Of a stretch of DNA of 53,869 nt, positions 34,290 to 42,213 are shown piece after piece. Source of the stretch: Bradyrhizobium sp. AT1 (GTDB taxonomy: Bacteria > Pseudomonadota > Alphaproteobacteria > Rhizobiales > Xanthobacteraceae); assembly GCF_001590795.1 (NCBI RefSeq), contig NZ_JXDL01000001.1, forward strand, positions 2,460,834-2,514,702. Reading direction: 5' to 3'. The position numbers and the translations under genes were made by a program. The notes under the pieces were generated by a model. The model saw only the letters and a list, made by a program, of their open reading frames with translations. It made no database searches and was not told where the DNA came from. Within the stretch, counting starts at the first letter, position 1. Each line of letters starts with the position of its first letter.

Positions 34290-35636
34290 TCACTCAGCCG
34301 GCTGCAGCGCGGCGGGAATGGTCGCCTGCTTCTCGCGGCCCGGCACCAGCACGGCCCAGACGAACATCAGCGCGGAGATCGCCACGAACACACCGGAGCC
34401 GAGACGGACCCAGTAGAACATCGCGAGCTGGTCCTGCACGTCCATGTAGCCCTGGCCGAGCACGCGCTGCAGGTGAACCTGGACCACGCCGGCGAAGGTC
34501 AGCGCGAAGGTCATAGTCATCATCGCCGTGCACATGATCCAGAAGCTGGTCATGGAGAGCCACTGATTATACGGCGCCCGTCCCTTGAGCTGCGGGATCG
34601 CGTAGGCCATGACAGACAGGTTCAGCATCACATAGGCACCGAAGAAGGCGAGATGCCCGTGCGCGGCGGTGACCTGGGTGCCATGGGTGTAGTAGTTCAC
34701 CGAGGACAGCGTGTGCAGGAAGCCCCAGACGCCGGCGCCGAGGAACGCCATCACCGAGCAACCGACCGACCAAAGCAGAGCGGCGCGGTTCGGATGCTTG
34801 CGGCCGGCCTTCCAGGTCATCTGCACCGTGAAGATCACCATGGTGAAGAACGGGGCAACCTCGAGCGTGGAGAACAGCGAGCCGATCCACTGCCAGTAGC
34901 CCGGCGCGCCGATCCAGTAGAAGTGATGGCCGGTGCCGAGGATGCCGGAGAACAGGGCAAGGCCGATGATGACGTAGAGCCACTTCTCGACGACCTCACG
35001 ATCGATGCCGTTGAGCTTGATCATGAGATAGGCGAGCACGGAGGCCATGATCAGCTCCCAGACGCCCTCGACCCAGAGATGGACGACGTACCACCAGTAC
35101 ATCTTGTCGACGGCGAGGTTCGCCGGGTTGTAGAAGGCGAACAGGAAGAAGATCGCGACGCCCCACAGGCCGAACAACAGGATGTTCGTGATCGTGGTCT
35201 TGCGGCCTTTCAGCGCCGTCATCGTGACGTTGAACAGGAACATCAGGCAGACGACGACGATGCCGACCTTGATGATGAAGGGCTGTTCGAGGAACTCGCG
35301 ACCCTCATGGTAATGGAAGAGATATCCCACCACGGCCACACCTGCCGCGCCAAAAAACATCCAGAACTGGATCTTCGCCAGAAGCGGGCTGTAGAGCTCG
35401 GTCTCGGTTTCTTCCGGGAGCAAATAGTAGGTCGCTCCCATGAATCCGATCAGCGACCATACGATCAGCGCGTTGGTGTGGATCATCCTGACGATGTTGA
35501 ACGGCAAAATGACAGACAGCGTGTTGGGCAGCACATAGATCGTTCCGGCGAGAAGGCCAAACAGGACCTGGGCCAGGAACAAGGTCAGCGCGCCGTAGAA
35601 ATACAGCATCGCGACTTTCTGGGTTTGATATTTCAT
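34290..35636 (-). CDS. norB: Nitric oxide reductase catalytic subunit NorB
   Basis: This 448-residue, 12-TM haem-copper-oxidase relative has His53 (MIHTN, low-spin haem), His186 in VVHLWVEGVWEL with Glu190 and Glu194, and His237-His238 in GTGHHFYWIG, which bind the non-haem iron. HLWVEGVWEL and GHHFYWIG are diagnostic of cytochrome-c-dependent cNOR, and there is no N-terminal quinol-oxidase extension as in qNOR. It reduces 2 NO to N2O at the inner membrane, with electrons from NorC. A large dispersed hairpin separates it from norC. Confidence 0.96.
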   Translation of the reverse strand: MKYQTQKVAMLYFYGALTLFLAQVLFGLLAGTIYVLPNTLSVILPFNIVRMIHTNALIVWSLIGFMGATYYLLPEETETELYSPLLAKIQFWMFFGAAGVAVVGYLFHYHEGREFLEQPFIIKVGIVVVCLMFLFNVTMTALKGRKTTITNILLFGLWGVAIFFLFAFYNPANLAVDKMYWWYVVHLWVEGVWELIMASVLAYLMIKLNGIDREVVEKWLYVIIGLALFSGILGTGHHFYWIGAPGYWQWIGSLFSTLEVAPFFTMVIFTVQMTWKAGRKHPNRAALLWSVGCSVMAFLGAGVWGFLHTLSSVNYYTHGTQVTAAHGHLAFFGAYVMLNLSVMAYAIPQLKGRAPYNQWLSMTSFWIMCTAMMTMTFALTFAGVVQVHLQRVLGQGYMDVQDQLAMFYWVRLGSGVFVAISALMFVWAVLVPGREKQATIPAALQPAE

Positions 35637-35687
35637 CTCGGGTTCTCTGTGTCTTTGAGAAGAATGCAGCGTGCTCAGTTTATCGTT

Positions 35688-35738
35688 TGAGCATGATCTC
35701 TTCGGAAAACCGCCTCACACTTTTCCGGATCATGCTCA
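35688..35738. repeat. 51-bp dispersed palindrome between norC and norB, overlapping the norC stop
   Basis: The outer arms TGAGCATGATC (35688-35698) and GATCATGCTCA (35728-35738) are perfect 11-bp complements. The inner arms CGGAAAA (35703-35709) and TTTTCCG (35721-35727) continue the stem. The sequence is one I recall as an abundant Bradyrhizobium intergenic repeat. Its last three bases form the norC stop codon, so the element has supplied the end of the gene. Confidence 0.72.
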
Positions 35739-36188
35739 GCCGGCCTTGTTCGGCGGCCAATTCTGACGCTTGATCGTGCTGGTCCATTGCAGGAAGTCAG
35801 CGAGGTCGTTGAGCTCCTGGTCGGTCAGGTTGAACTGCGGCATCTGCCGCCGACCCTCTGCGCCGGAGGGTTGCGATTGCATCCAGGCTTTCAGTGTCTC
35901 GCGTGCAGCGGCCGGATCCTCCTTGCCGCCCCAGCGATCCCAGACGTTGCCAACCTCGGGGGCGAAATAGGCGCCCTCGCCCAGCAGCGTGTGGCAGTTG
36001 ATGCAGGAATTCTTCTCCCAGACATGCTTGCCGCGGGCCACCGATGACGTCAGCGTCGTCGCGTCCGTGGACGTCGTGGCCATGTAATAATGGCTGTGCG
36101 CCGTCAGCCCTATGAAGATGGCGAAGAAGAAGGCCGAACCGCCGTAGAACACATTTCGAGCGGCCGACTTGGTCAGGCGTTCAGCCAT
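35736..36188 (-). CDS. norC: Nitric oxide reductase cytochrome c subunit NorC
   Basis: This 150-residue membrane-anchored cytochrome has one N-terminal TM (NVFYGGSAFFFAIFIGLTAH, about 12-31), then a periplasmic c-type haem domain with CINCH (Cys62, Cys65, His66) and probable axial Met116 in RRQMPQF. NorC passes electrons from soluble cytochrome c to NorB. The ATG at 36188 has AAAGGA upstream; the longer reading to 36278 is unsupported and would run through a regulatory box. Its terminal residues and stop are in the dispersed palindrome. Confidence 0.95.
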   Translation of the reverse strand: MAERLTKSAARNVFYGGSAFFFAIFIGLTAHSHYYMATTSTDATTLTSSVARGKHVWEKNSCINCHTLLGEGAYFAPEVGNVWDRWGGKEDPAAARETLKAWMQSQPSGAEGRRQMPQFNLTDQELNDLADFLQWTSTIKRQNWPPNKAG

Positions 36189-36264
36189 TGCCAATCCTTT
36201 CCGGTGTGAGTCGTCGAGAGAAAATCGGTGATGCGATTTATTGCCGATCGGTGCGGGGCGCTCT

Positions 36265-36278
36265 TTGACGGGGAGCAA
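36265..36278 (-). promoter_or_regulatory. FNR/NnrR/FixK-type box upstream of norC
   Basis: TTGC-TCCCCG-TCAA on the minus strand (plus strand TTGA-CGGGGA-GCAA) matches the TTG-N8-CAA form of FNR/CRP-family regulators such as FixK2 and NnrR. It is centred about 83 bp before the norC ATG. If it acted at -41.5, the -10 region would fall on AT-rich AATAAAT at 36236-36242. It lies in the 112-bp norF-norC gap, giving norC a likely own promoter. Confidence 0.6.
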
Positions 36279-36300
36279 GGAGCGCGACGATGCGCCCCAG

Positions 36301-36564
36301 TCAGATCAGGGCGACGACAGCGGATGCGAGCCAGGCGAACAGCACCACGATGACAACCCAGGCGCTGACAAGGCCGCGCCAGAGTGCCGGTGCGACGCGA
36401 AGATCGAGAAAATCGAGCACGATACGGCGGCCCTTGAGCGCGGCAAACGTCAGCAGCAACGCATTGGCGAGCAAGGGGCGCGACACCAGCGCCGGGACCA
36501 GAAGCGTCGCAAGCGCAAGCCCGATCAGAATGAGCCAGGTGATGTCGAGACGATCCGGAATCAC
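36301..36564 (-). CDS. norF: NorF-like small membrane protein (cytochrome oxidase subunit IV family)
   Basis: This 87-residue protein has three hydrophobic segments (ITWLILIGLALATLLVPALV; LANALLLTFAALKG; WRGLVSAWVVIVVLFAWLASAVVALI) with a conserved-looking RIVLDFLDLRVAPALWR stretch, as in prokaryotic COX4-like and NorF proteins. The start is GTG 36564, overlapping the norE stop as GTGA. NorF is needed for full NO reductase activity in some denitrifiers, although its mechanism is unclear. Symbol is by position and size. Confidence 0.8.
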   Translation of the reverse strand: MIPDRLDITWLILIGLALATLLVPALVSRPLLANALLLTFAALKGRRIVLDFLDLRVAPALWRGLVSAWVVIVVLFAWLASAVVALI

Positions 36565-37139
36565 GGGTGCACCAGATAGATGATGGGGAACATGACGACC
36601 CAGAGCAGATCGACCATGTGCCAGAAGGCGGTCCCGGTCTCGACGCCCGCTGCCCGGGCCCCCCGGGAAACAACGGCCAGGATCACGATGCCGAGGCCGA
36701 CATGCAGGAGATGGAAGCCGGTGAGCAGGAAGTAGAGCGTGAAGAACGGGCTGGTCTCCAGGCCGTTTCCCAGCGCGATCTCGCCGGCATATTCGGTCAG
36801 CTTGACCGCGATGAAGACGCCGCCAAGAGCCATGGCACCGAACAGCCAGCCGCGCGCACGCCCTCGTTCACCCGCGCGTGCAGCGGCCGTCGCCCGCGCG
36901 GCAGCCCAGCCGCTGGTCACAAGCACGATGGTGTTGAATCCAGCCAGATGCGCATCAAGTGTGGCCTGACCGGCCGCGAAGACCGCAGGGTGAAGCGCAC
37001 GCGCGATGACGAAAGCGCCGAGGAACAAGCCGAAGGCGGCGAGCTCGCTGAAGATCAGCACCCAGATCATGGGATCGCCTGGAAGATCTTCCAGAATTCC
37101 CGAGCCGGTTCCCTGTTGCTCGCAATCCGTCGCCGACAT
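36561..37139 (-). CDS. norE: NorE, cytochrome c oxidase subunit III-like protein
   Basis: This 192-residue, five-TM protein of the COX3 family has PGDPMIWVLIFSELAAFGLFLGAF at the N-terminus, VKLTEYAGEI, FYFLLTGFHLLHVGLG-like TLYFLLTGFHLLHVGLG and the C-terminal WHMVDLLWVVMFPIIYLV. In NO reductase clusters the COX3-like gene is norE. It is first in the cluster. GGAATTC precedes ATG 37139, and a palindromic FNR-type box lies about 100 bp upstream. Confidence 0.9.
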   Translation of the reverse strand: MSATDCEQQGTGSGILEDLPGDPMIWVLIFSELAAFGLFLGAFVIARALHPAVFAAGQATLDAHLAGFNTIVLVTSGWAAARATAAARAGERGRARGWLFGAMALGGVFIAVKLTEYAGEIALGNGLETSPFFTLYFLLTGFHLLHVGLGIVILAVVSRGARAAGVETGTAFWHMVDLLWVVMFPIIYLVHP

Positions 37140-37231
37140 CTGAATTCCACATCAACTCGCCGAACAGATACCCCACCGGCGCGATTCCGACTTTGTTGCC
37201 GGACAAATAGTGCAGCCGGCTGGAAGCGCGT

Positions 37232-37245
37232 TTGCGCTGACGCAA
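37232..37245. promoter_or_regulatory. Perfect palindromic NnrR/FNR-type box upstream of norE
   Basis: TTGCG-CTGA-CGCAA is a perfect 14-bp palindrome, of the form recalled for NnrR sites in Rhodobacter (TTGCG-N4-CRCAA). It lies about 99 bp before the norE ATG and about 75 bp before the small plus-strand ORF at 37313, so it could serve both directions. Confidence 0.65.
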
Positions 37246-37312
37246 CGTTCCGCCCGCCCCGCCGTCATAGGGTGGATGCATCCGGCTTCTCCGCAGAACG
37301 GCGAGCGATGAG

Positions 37313-37468
37313 ATGAGCGATGCACAATTAGGGCTGATGACCGCGACCCCCATCATCATCGCGTTCGCGATCGCGCTGCGGCGAATGGGGGTGCTGTCCA
37401 CCGTGGCCACCGTCTCGGCGGTCGGCCTTTCCGCCGCGATCGCGGCGGTGCTGTTCGCGACGCAATAG
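37313..37468 (+). CDS. Small membrane protein ORF divergent from the nor operon
   Basis: This is an unlisted 51-codon ORF beginning MSDAQLGLMTATPIIIAFAI. It predicts two hydrophobic helices, about residues 9-22 and 29-49, joined by the basic turn LRRMG, with a short N-terminus. Nearly every codon ends in G or C, a strong coding signal for this genome, and the opposite frames are poorer. The Shine-Dalgarno is weak (GGCGAG upstream). It starts 173 bp from norE, divergently, with the TTGCG-N4-CGCAA box between them, so it may be co-regulated with NO metabolism. No homologue is recalled. Confidence 0.6.
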   Translation: MSDAQLGLMTATPIIIAFAIALRRMGVLSTVATVSAVGLSAAIAAVLFATQ

Positions 37469-37651
37469 ATTCACCAAGGCTGGCAAGCCAACGCCGGCAG
37501 AGTGTCAAAAATTGCGACGAATGCCATTTGCTGCGGTGAAAGAAGGTCAAGCCGTTGACTTCCATCGCGGGGAACCCAAAAACCTGAATCCAGGAGCGCA
37601 CGGAGCAGCGAAGACTAAGCAGAGGCAGCGCCTTCCTTGTCAGGAGAGCAG

Positions 37652-38272
37652 TTGTCGGGGACCGTCTACATTGTCGATGATGACGCTCCCTTTCGCGCCG
37701 CGCTCCAACGGCAATTGGAGCAGTCCGGATACCGCGTGGTCGCCTATGCGTCGGCCGAGCAGGTGCTGGAGCAGCCGTGCAACGAAGACGAGCCCGGCTG
37801 CATCCTCCTGGATGTCCGGATGCCCGGCTTGAGTGGTCTGGAGCTACAAAGCAGCTTGCTGGAGCTCGGCTCGATTCTTCCGATTCTGTTTCTCAGCGGC
37901 CATTCCGACGTGAGCACTACGGTCAAGGCCATCAAGGCAGGCGCCGAAGACTTCTTGATCAAGCCTGTCGAGCCGGATGAACTGCTTCACGCGATCGAGC
38001 GAGCTCTGGCGCGTCACCGGTCGTCGCTTGCGGTCAAACGCGAATTCGATGACTTGCGAAATCGCTTTGCAAGCTTGACCCCGCGTGAACGGCAGGTATT
38101 TGTACTTCTTGTCGGAGGGAAGATCAGCAAACAGATGGCTCACGAGCTGGGGACGTCGGTACGGACGATCAAGGCACACCGCAAGAGAGTGATGGAGAAG
38201 ATGAGAGCCCCAAGTCTGGCTGAACTCGTGTTGATCGGCGGGCGCCTGGGCGTCGGCTCGCGTGACCACTAA
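37652..38272 (+). CDS. FixJ-family response regulator, orphan, TTG start
   Basis: This 206-residue protein has an N-terminal receiver (VYIVDDDAPFR, phospho-acceptor Asp54 in LLDVRMPG, Lys104 in LIKPVEP) and a C-terminal LuxR-type HTH (LTPRERQVFVLLVGGKISKQMAHELGTSVRTIKAHRKRVMEKM), the FixJ/TodT layout. The start is TTG 37652, because AGGAG lies five bases before it; TTG 37637 lacks such a site. No histidine kinase lies beside it, so its partner is unlinked. The gene sits between the nor region and a convergent AraC gene whose stop overlaps its own by 4 bp. Confidence 0.9.
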   Translation: MSGTVYIVDDDAPFRAALQRQLEQSGYRVVAYASAEQVLEQPCNEDEPGCILLDVRMPGLSGLELQSSLLELGSILPILFLSGHSDVSTTVKAIKAGAEDFLIKPVEPDELLHAIERALARHRSSLAVKREFDDLRNRFASLTPRERQVFVLLVGGKISKQMAHELGTSVRTIKAHRKRVMEKMRAPSLAELVLIGGRLGVGSRDH

Positions 38273-39237
38273 ACGGGACGGGCGCAACTCGAGGGAAGAC
38301 GCGAGCCGATTTCCCGCCGGAAAACCGTCGGTGTAACGCCAACGAACTTTCGAAATACCCGATTCAATTGCGACGTATCGCCAAACCCCGCCGCGCGTGC
38401 AACGTCTTCGAGCGAGAGATCGGTCGCCGACAGCAGCAGCCCTTTTGCACGGCGTGTCCTCTCCGACAGGACGTACTGGTAGGGCGAGTGTCCCGTTGCC
38501 TCCTTGAACGTTCTGATGAAGTGATAATGGCTCAGCCCTGCCACACTTGCCAGGTCGGAGATCGAGATTTCGGTCTCGATCTGAGCATCGACGAATTCCC
38601 GAACGCGCCTCAGCTGACGTAAAGTCAAACCTCCCCGGACCTGGCTACGAGGTGAACGCATCGGGTCGGCGGCATGCCGTAGTTCCCACAAGAGCAACAA
38701 CCCAAGCGTCTCCGCATAGGCATGGTCGTTGATGCCGGATCCATTAACGACGCTCTGGAGCTTCTGGAGCGTCGCCTTGAGATTGTCGTTCTCGAAATAA
38801 AGAGAGGGAGGAATCTCCGAGATATCGTCTGCCTTGCGAACCGACTTGGCCGGGGTGAAATGCACCGCAAAGACGGACGAGACGCCGCCGTTGAAACGAT
38901 TCCAACCCTGTACCGAAGATCCGACAGGCACGAACGTCATCCTGTCTCGAAGATCGGTTCGCGTCGACGGGCTCTCTCCGTCGATCGTCGTCTCTCCCGC
39001 GGCGCGGACGGAATCATGCAACGCCAAAAAGTTCGCATCTCCCTCGACGCGAAACTCCAGCTCCGTTCGCCAGAACCGCAGCAACTCAGCGGAGAACCAG
39101 GGCCAGGACATCCGTTTGACTGAAGGGCGGCACCGCGTCTCAGATTGCCGCTGATGCCATTCGAGCTTCCCCGACGACTCCAAGCTCTTTCTCCAAAGAT
39201 ACCTCTCGCTTCGCAGACACTGCAAATTTCCGCACAT
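38269..39237 (-). CDS. AraC-family transcriptional regulator
   Basis: This 322-residue protein has the AraC double HTH at the C-terminus (LRQLRRVREFVDAQIETEISISDLASVAGLSHYHFIRTFKEATGHSPYQYVLSERTRRAKGLLLSATDLSLEDVARAAGFGDTSQLNRVFRKFVGVTPTVFRR). The N-terminal domain is of the cupin-like AraC_binding type, without a clear ligand motif. The start is ATG 39237; ATG 39111 is a possible later start. The stop overlaps that of the convergent response regulator (38269-38272). It lies just downstream of the GguAB genes, on the same strand, but with different composition. Its regulon is unknown. Confidence 0.9.
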   Translation of the reverse strand: MCGNLQCLRSERYLWRKSLESSGKLEWHQRQSETRCRPSVKRMSWPWFSAELLRFWRTELEFRVEGDANFLALHDSVRAAGETTIDGESPSTRTDLRDRMTFVPVGSSVQGWNRFNGGVSSVFAVHFTPAKSVRKADDISEIPPSLYFENDNLKATLQKLQSVVNGSGINDHAYAETLGLLLLWELRHAADPMRSPRSQVRGGLTLRQLRRVREFVDAQIETEISISDLASVAGLSHYHFIRTFKEATGHSPYQYVLSERTRRAKGLLLSATDLSLEDVARAAGFGDTSQLNRVFRKFVGVTPTVFRREIGSRLPSSCARPV

Positions 39238-39269
39238 ATCCGCAACCCCTTTCGGGTCACTTCGATATG

Positions 39270-40460
39270 CTATCGCCGCTGGTTATACACGTCGATGCAG
39301 ACCGCCCCCAGCAGCACCAGGCCCTTGATGACCTGCTGATAGTCGATGCCGATGCCGAGGATCGACATGCCGTTGTTCATCACGCCCATGATCATGGCGC
39401 CGACCACGGCGCCACCGACGCGCCCTACTCCGCCATAGGCCGAGGCACCGCCGATAAAGCAGGCGGCGATGACATCGAGCTCGAATCCGAGCCCGGCTTT
39501 CGGGGTCGCCGTGTTGAGGCGTGCGGCAAAGACGAGGCCGGCGAGCGCGGCGAGCACACCCATGTTGACGAAGGTGAGGAAGGTCAGCCGCTCCGTCTTG
39601 ATGCCTGACAGTTTTGCCGCTTTCGCATTGCCGCCCACCGCGTAGACTTGCCGGCCGATCACGGTCCGCCGGGTGACGAAGCCGTACAGCGCGATCAGCG
39701 CGGTCATGATCACCAGCACGTTCGGCAGTCCGCGATGCGAGGCGATCAGATAGGTGAAATAGAGCACGGCGCAGGCGAGCAGGACGCTCTTGCCCAGGAA
39801 GAACGCATAGGGCTCGACCTCGATGCCGTGCGATTGCTCACGCGAGCGACCCTTGGCACTGGCATAGACGAGGCTGAGCGCGAGCACGGCGCCGATCAAC
39901 ATGGAGGTCGGATGCAGCGTGCCGGCCTCAGGCAGCAGCTCCGGAATGAAGCCGGATGACAGCTTCTGGAAGGTCGCCGGGAACGGGCCGAGCGACTGGC
40001 CCTGCAGCACCGCGAGCGCGAGCCCCTTGAACACCAGCATGCCCGCCAGTGTCACGATGAAGGACGGAATGCCGAAATAGGCCACCCAATAGCCCTGCGC
40101 CGCGCCGATCGCCGCACCCAGCAGCAGGCAGGCGATGAAGGCGAGCGTGTAGTCGACCTTGTAAGTCACCATCAGCACGGCGGCGACCGCGCCGACGAAG
40201 CCGGCGACCGAGCCGACCGAGAGGTCGATGTGGCCGGTGACGATCACCAGCAGCATGCCCAGCGCCATGATCACGATGTAGCTGTTCTGCAGCACCAGGT
40301 TCGTCAGGTTGAGCGGCTGCAGTAGCGTGCCGCCGGTCATGACCTGGAAGAACAGCATGATCGCGATCAGCGACATCAGCATGCCGTAGTTGCGCAAATT
40401 GTTCTTGATGAAGCTGCCGTGCCGGCGCTCCTCAGGCAGCGATACCGTCTTGTCGGTCAT
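39270..40460 (-). CDS. gguB: Multiple-monosaccharide ABC transporter permease GguB/MmsB
   Basis: This 396-residue permease of the RbsC/XylH class has about ten TM segments. It contains MALGMLLVIVTGHIDLSVGSVAGFVGAVAAVLM, the RTVIGRQVYAVGGNAKAAKLSGIK cytoplasmic loop and GGVGRVGGAVVGAMIMGVMNNGMS. The overall form and the ChvE-like binding protein two genes upstream identify the GguB/MmsB system, which imports arabinose, galactose, xylose and similar sugars. The ATG overlaps the gguA stop by 4 bp (40457-40460). Confidence 0.93.
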   Translation of the reverse strand: MTDKTVSLPEERRHGSFIKNNLRNYGMLMSLIAIMLFFQVMTGGTLLQPLNLTNLVLQNSYIVIMALGMLLVIVTGHIDLSVGSVAGFVGAVAAVLMVTYKVDYTLAFIACLLLGAAIGAAQGYWVAYFGIPSFIVTLAGMLVFKGLALAVLQGQSLGPFPATFQKLSSGFIPELLPEAGTLHPTSMLIGAVLALSLVYASAKGRSREQSHGIEVEPYAFFLGKSVLLACAVLYFTYLIASHRGLPNVLVIMTALIALYGFVTRRTVIGRQVYAVGGNAKAAKLSGIKTERLTFLTFVNMGVLAALAGLVFAARLNTATPKAGLGFELDVIAACFIGGASAYGGVGRVGGAVVGAMIMGVMNNGMSILGIGIDYQQVIKGLVLLGAVCIDVYNQRR

Positions 40461-42034
40461 GGCTGCGATCCTCCCATCTCGGCGGCCGCTGGCGCGGCGT
40501 TCCCAATGTTTCGTTCGTTGCGCATGATGGCGCGCATGATCTTCTCCTGCGTCGCGTCAGCGCCCTTGAACTCGCCGACGAAGGCGCCCTCGTTCATGAC
40601 GCAGATGCGGTCGCAAATCCCGAGCAGCTCGGGCATCTCCGAGGAGATCACCACGACGCCGCGGCCAGCTTTCGCCAGCTCGTTGATGATACAGTAGATC
40701 TCGTATTTGGCACCAACGTCGATGCCCCGCGTCGGCTCGTCCAGGATCAGGACCTTGGGGTCGGTCATCAGCCATTTCGACAGCACCACCTTCTGCTGAT
40801 TGCCGCCGGAGAGCTGGCCGGTCTCCTGGTAGACGTCCGAGCAACGAATGCGCATGCGGGTACGATAGTCGCTGGCGATCTTCAGCTCGGCGATGTCGTC
40901 GATCACCCGGCCTGGTGCGACCTGGTCGAGGCTGGCGAGCGTGATGTTCTTGCGGACGTCGTCGGCCAGGATCAGGCCGAGCTGCTTGCGGTCCTCGGTC
41001 ACATAGGCCAGGCCGGCGTCGATCGCGGCCGCGACACTCGGCAGCACCATCTCCCTGCCTTCGAGCCGCAGAGAGCCGCTGATTGCAGTGCCCCAGGAGC
41101 GGCCGAACAGGCTCATGGCGAACTCGGTACGGCCGGCGCCCATCAGCCCGGCGATGCCCACGACCTCGCCGCGCCTGACGCTGAAATCGATGTTCTTGAT
41201 CACCTGCTGCTCGGGATGGATGGGGTGATAGACCGACCAGTTCGCGACGTCGAGCACGGGTTCGCCGATCTTGACGCTACGCTCGGGGAAACGGTGCGCC
41301 ATATCGCGGTTGACCATGCTGCGGATGATGCGGTCCTCCTGGATCGGCTCGGCATGGCAATCGATGCTGTCGACGGTGCGACCGTCGCGCAGCACCGTGA
41401 TGTGGTCGGCGACCTTGGCGACCTCGTTGAGCTTGTGCGAGATCAGGATCGAGCCAATGCCCTGCGCGCGGAACGCCATCAGGCGTTCGAGCAGCGCGGC
41501 GCTGTCGGCCTCGTTGAGGCTGGCAGTCGGCTCATCCAGGATCAGCATCCGCACCCGCTTGGAGAGCGCCTTGGCGATCTCGACCAGCTGCTGCTTGCCG
41601 ACGCCGAGATCGGTGATCAGGGTGTCCGGGGATTCGTTCAGGCCGACCTGCGCCAGCAGCTCGCGCGTGCGCCGATACACCTCGTCGCGATCGATCACCC
41701 CTAACTTCGAGGGCGGATGCGACAGAAAAATGTTCTCCGCGATCGACATCAGCGGGATCAGCGCCAGCTCCTGGTGGATGATGATGATGCCGAGCGCCTC
41801 GGAATCGTTGATGTCGCGGAAGCGCCGCTCCTCGCCCTCGAAGACGATGGTGCCTTCGTAGCTGCCGTACGGGTAGACCCCGCTCAGCACCTTCATCAGC
41901 GTCGACTTGCCGGCGCCGTTCTCGCCGACCAGCGCGTGGATCTGGCCGGCGTGAACCGAGAAGTTGACGTCGCGCAGCGCCTGCACACCGGCAAAGCTCT
42001 TGCTGACGTTGCGCATCTCCAGCATGGCCGTCAT
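40457..42034 (-). CDS. gguA: Multiple-monosaccharide ABC transporter ATPase GguA/MmsA
   Basis: This 525-residue double ATPase of the RbsA/AraG class has first cassette Walker A GENGAGKST (37-45), signature GVGKQQLVEIAKAL and Walker B MLILDEPTASL. The second cassette has the degenerate Walker A GLMGAGRTE typical of this class, then LSGGNQQKVVLSKWL and VLILDEPTRGIDVGAKYEI. AAGGA lies 9 nt before ATG 42034. A 179-bp gap with three palindromes separates it from chvE. Confidence 0.94.
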   Translation of the reverse strand: MTAMLEMRNVSKSFAGVQALRDVNFSVHAGQIHALVGENGAGKSTLMKVLSGVYPYGSYEGTIVFEGEERRFRDINDSEALGIIIIHQELALIPLMSIAENIFLSHPPSKLGVIDRDEVYRRTRELLAQVGLNESPDTLITDLGVGKQQLVEIAKALSKRVRMLILDEPTASLNEADSAALLERLMAFRAQGIGSILISHKLNEVAKVADHITVLRDGRTVDSIDCHAEPIQEDRIIRSMVNRDMAHRFPERSVKIGEPVLDVANWSVYHPIHPEQQVIKNIDFSVRRGEVVGIAGLMGAGRTEFAMSLFGRSWGTAISGSLRLEGREMVLPSVAAAIDAGLAYVTEDRKQLGLILADDVRKNITLASLDQVAPGRVIDDIAELKIASDYRTRMRIRCSDVYQETGQLSGGNQQKVVLSKWLMTDPKVLILDEPTRGIDVGAKYEIYCIINELAKAGRGVVVISSEMPELLGICDRICVMNEGAFVGEFKGADATQEKIMRAIMRNERNIGNAAPAAAEMGGSQP

Positions 42035-42061
42035 CGTGGTTGTTCCTTGCGTTACTCGCGT

Positions 42062-42079
42062 CTCCCTGCGTGCGGGGAG
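42062..42079. repeat. Short palindrome in the chvE-gguA gap
   Basis: CTCCCTGC-GT-GCGGGGAG pairs with one mismatch. It is of the same general type as the CTCTCCCCG palindromes and lies just before gguA on the minus strand. Confidence 0.45.
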
Positions 42080-42107
42080 CCGTTGGCTGATATCGCGGCA
42101 TCCACAT

Positions 42108-42137
42108 CGTCATTGCGAGCGCAGCGAAGCAATGACG
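42108..42137. repeat. Short form of the CGTCATTGC dispersed repeat
   Basis: CGTCATTGC (42108-42116) and GCAATGACG (42129-42137) are perfect 9-bp arms around gagcgcagcgaa. The long form of the same element is at 51886-51951. This copy lacks the middle part. Confidence 0.65.
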
Positions 42138-42173
42138 GAGTGCGTAGCAACCACTGCCCGTGTGGAGAAAGCC

Positions 42174-42199
42174 CCTCTCCCCGCAAGAACGGGGAGAGG
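42174..42199 (-). terminator. Strong hairpin just after chvE
   Basis: CCTCTCCCCG-CAAGAA-CGGGGAGAGG is a perfect 10-bp stem, 14 bp past the chvE stop on the minus strand, and is followed by GGCTTTC. It probably terminates part of transcription or protects the chvE message, giving more binding protein than GguAB. It is a member of the REP-like palindrome family. Confidence 0.65.
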
Positions 42200-42213
42200 A
42201 AGACGAGAGAGTC

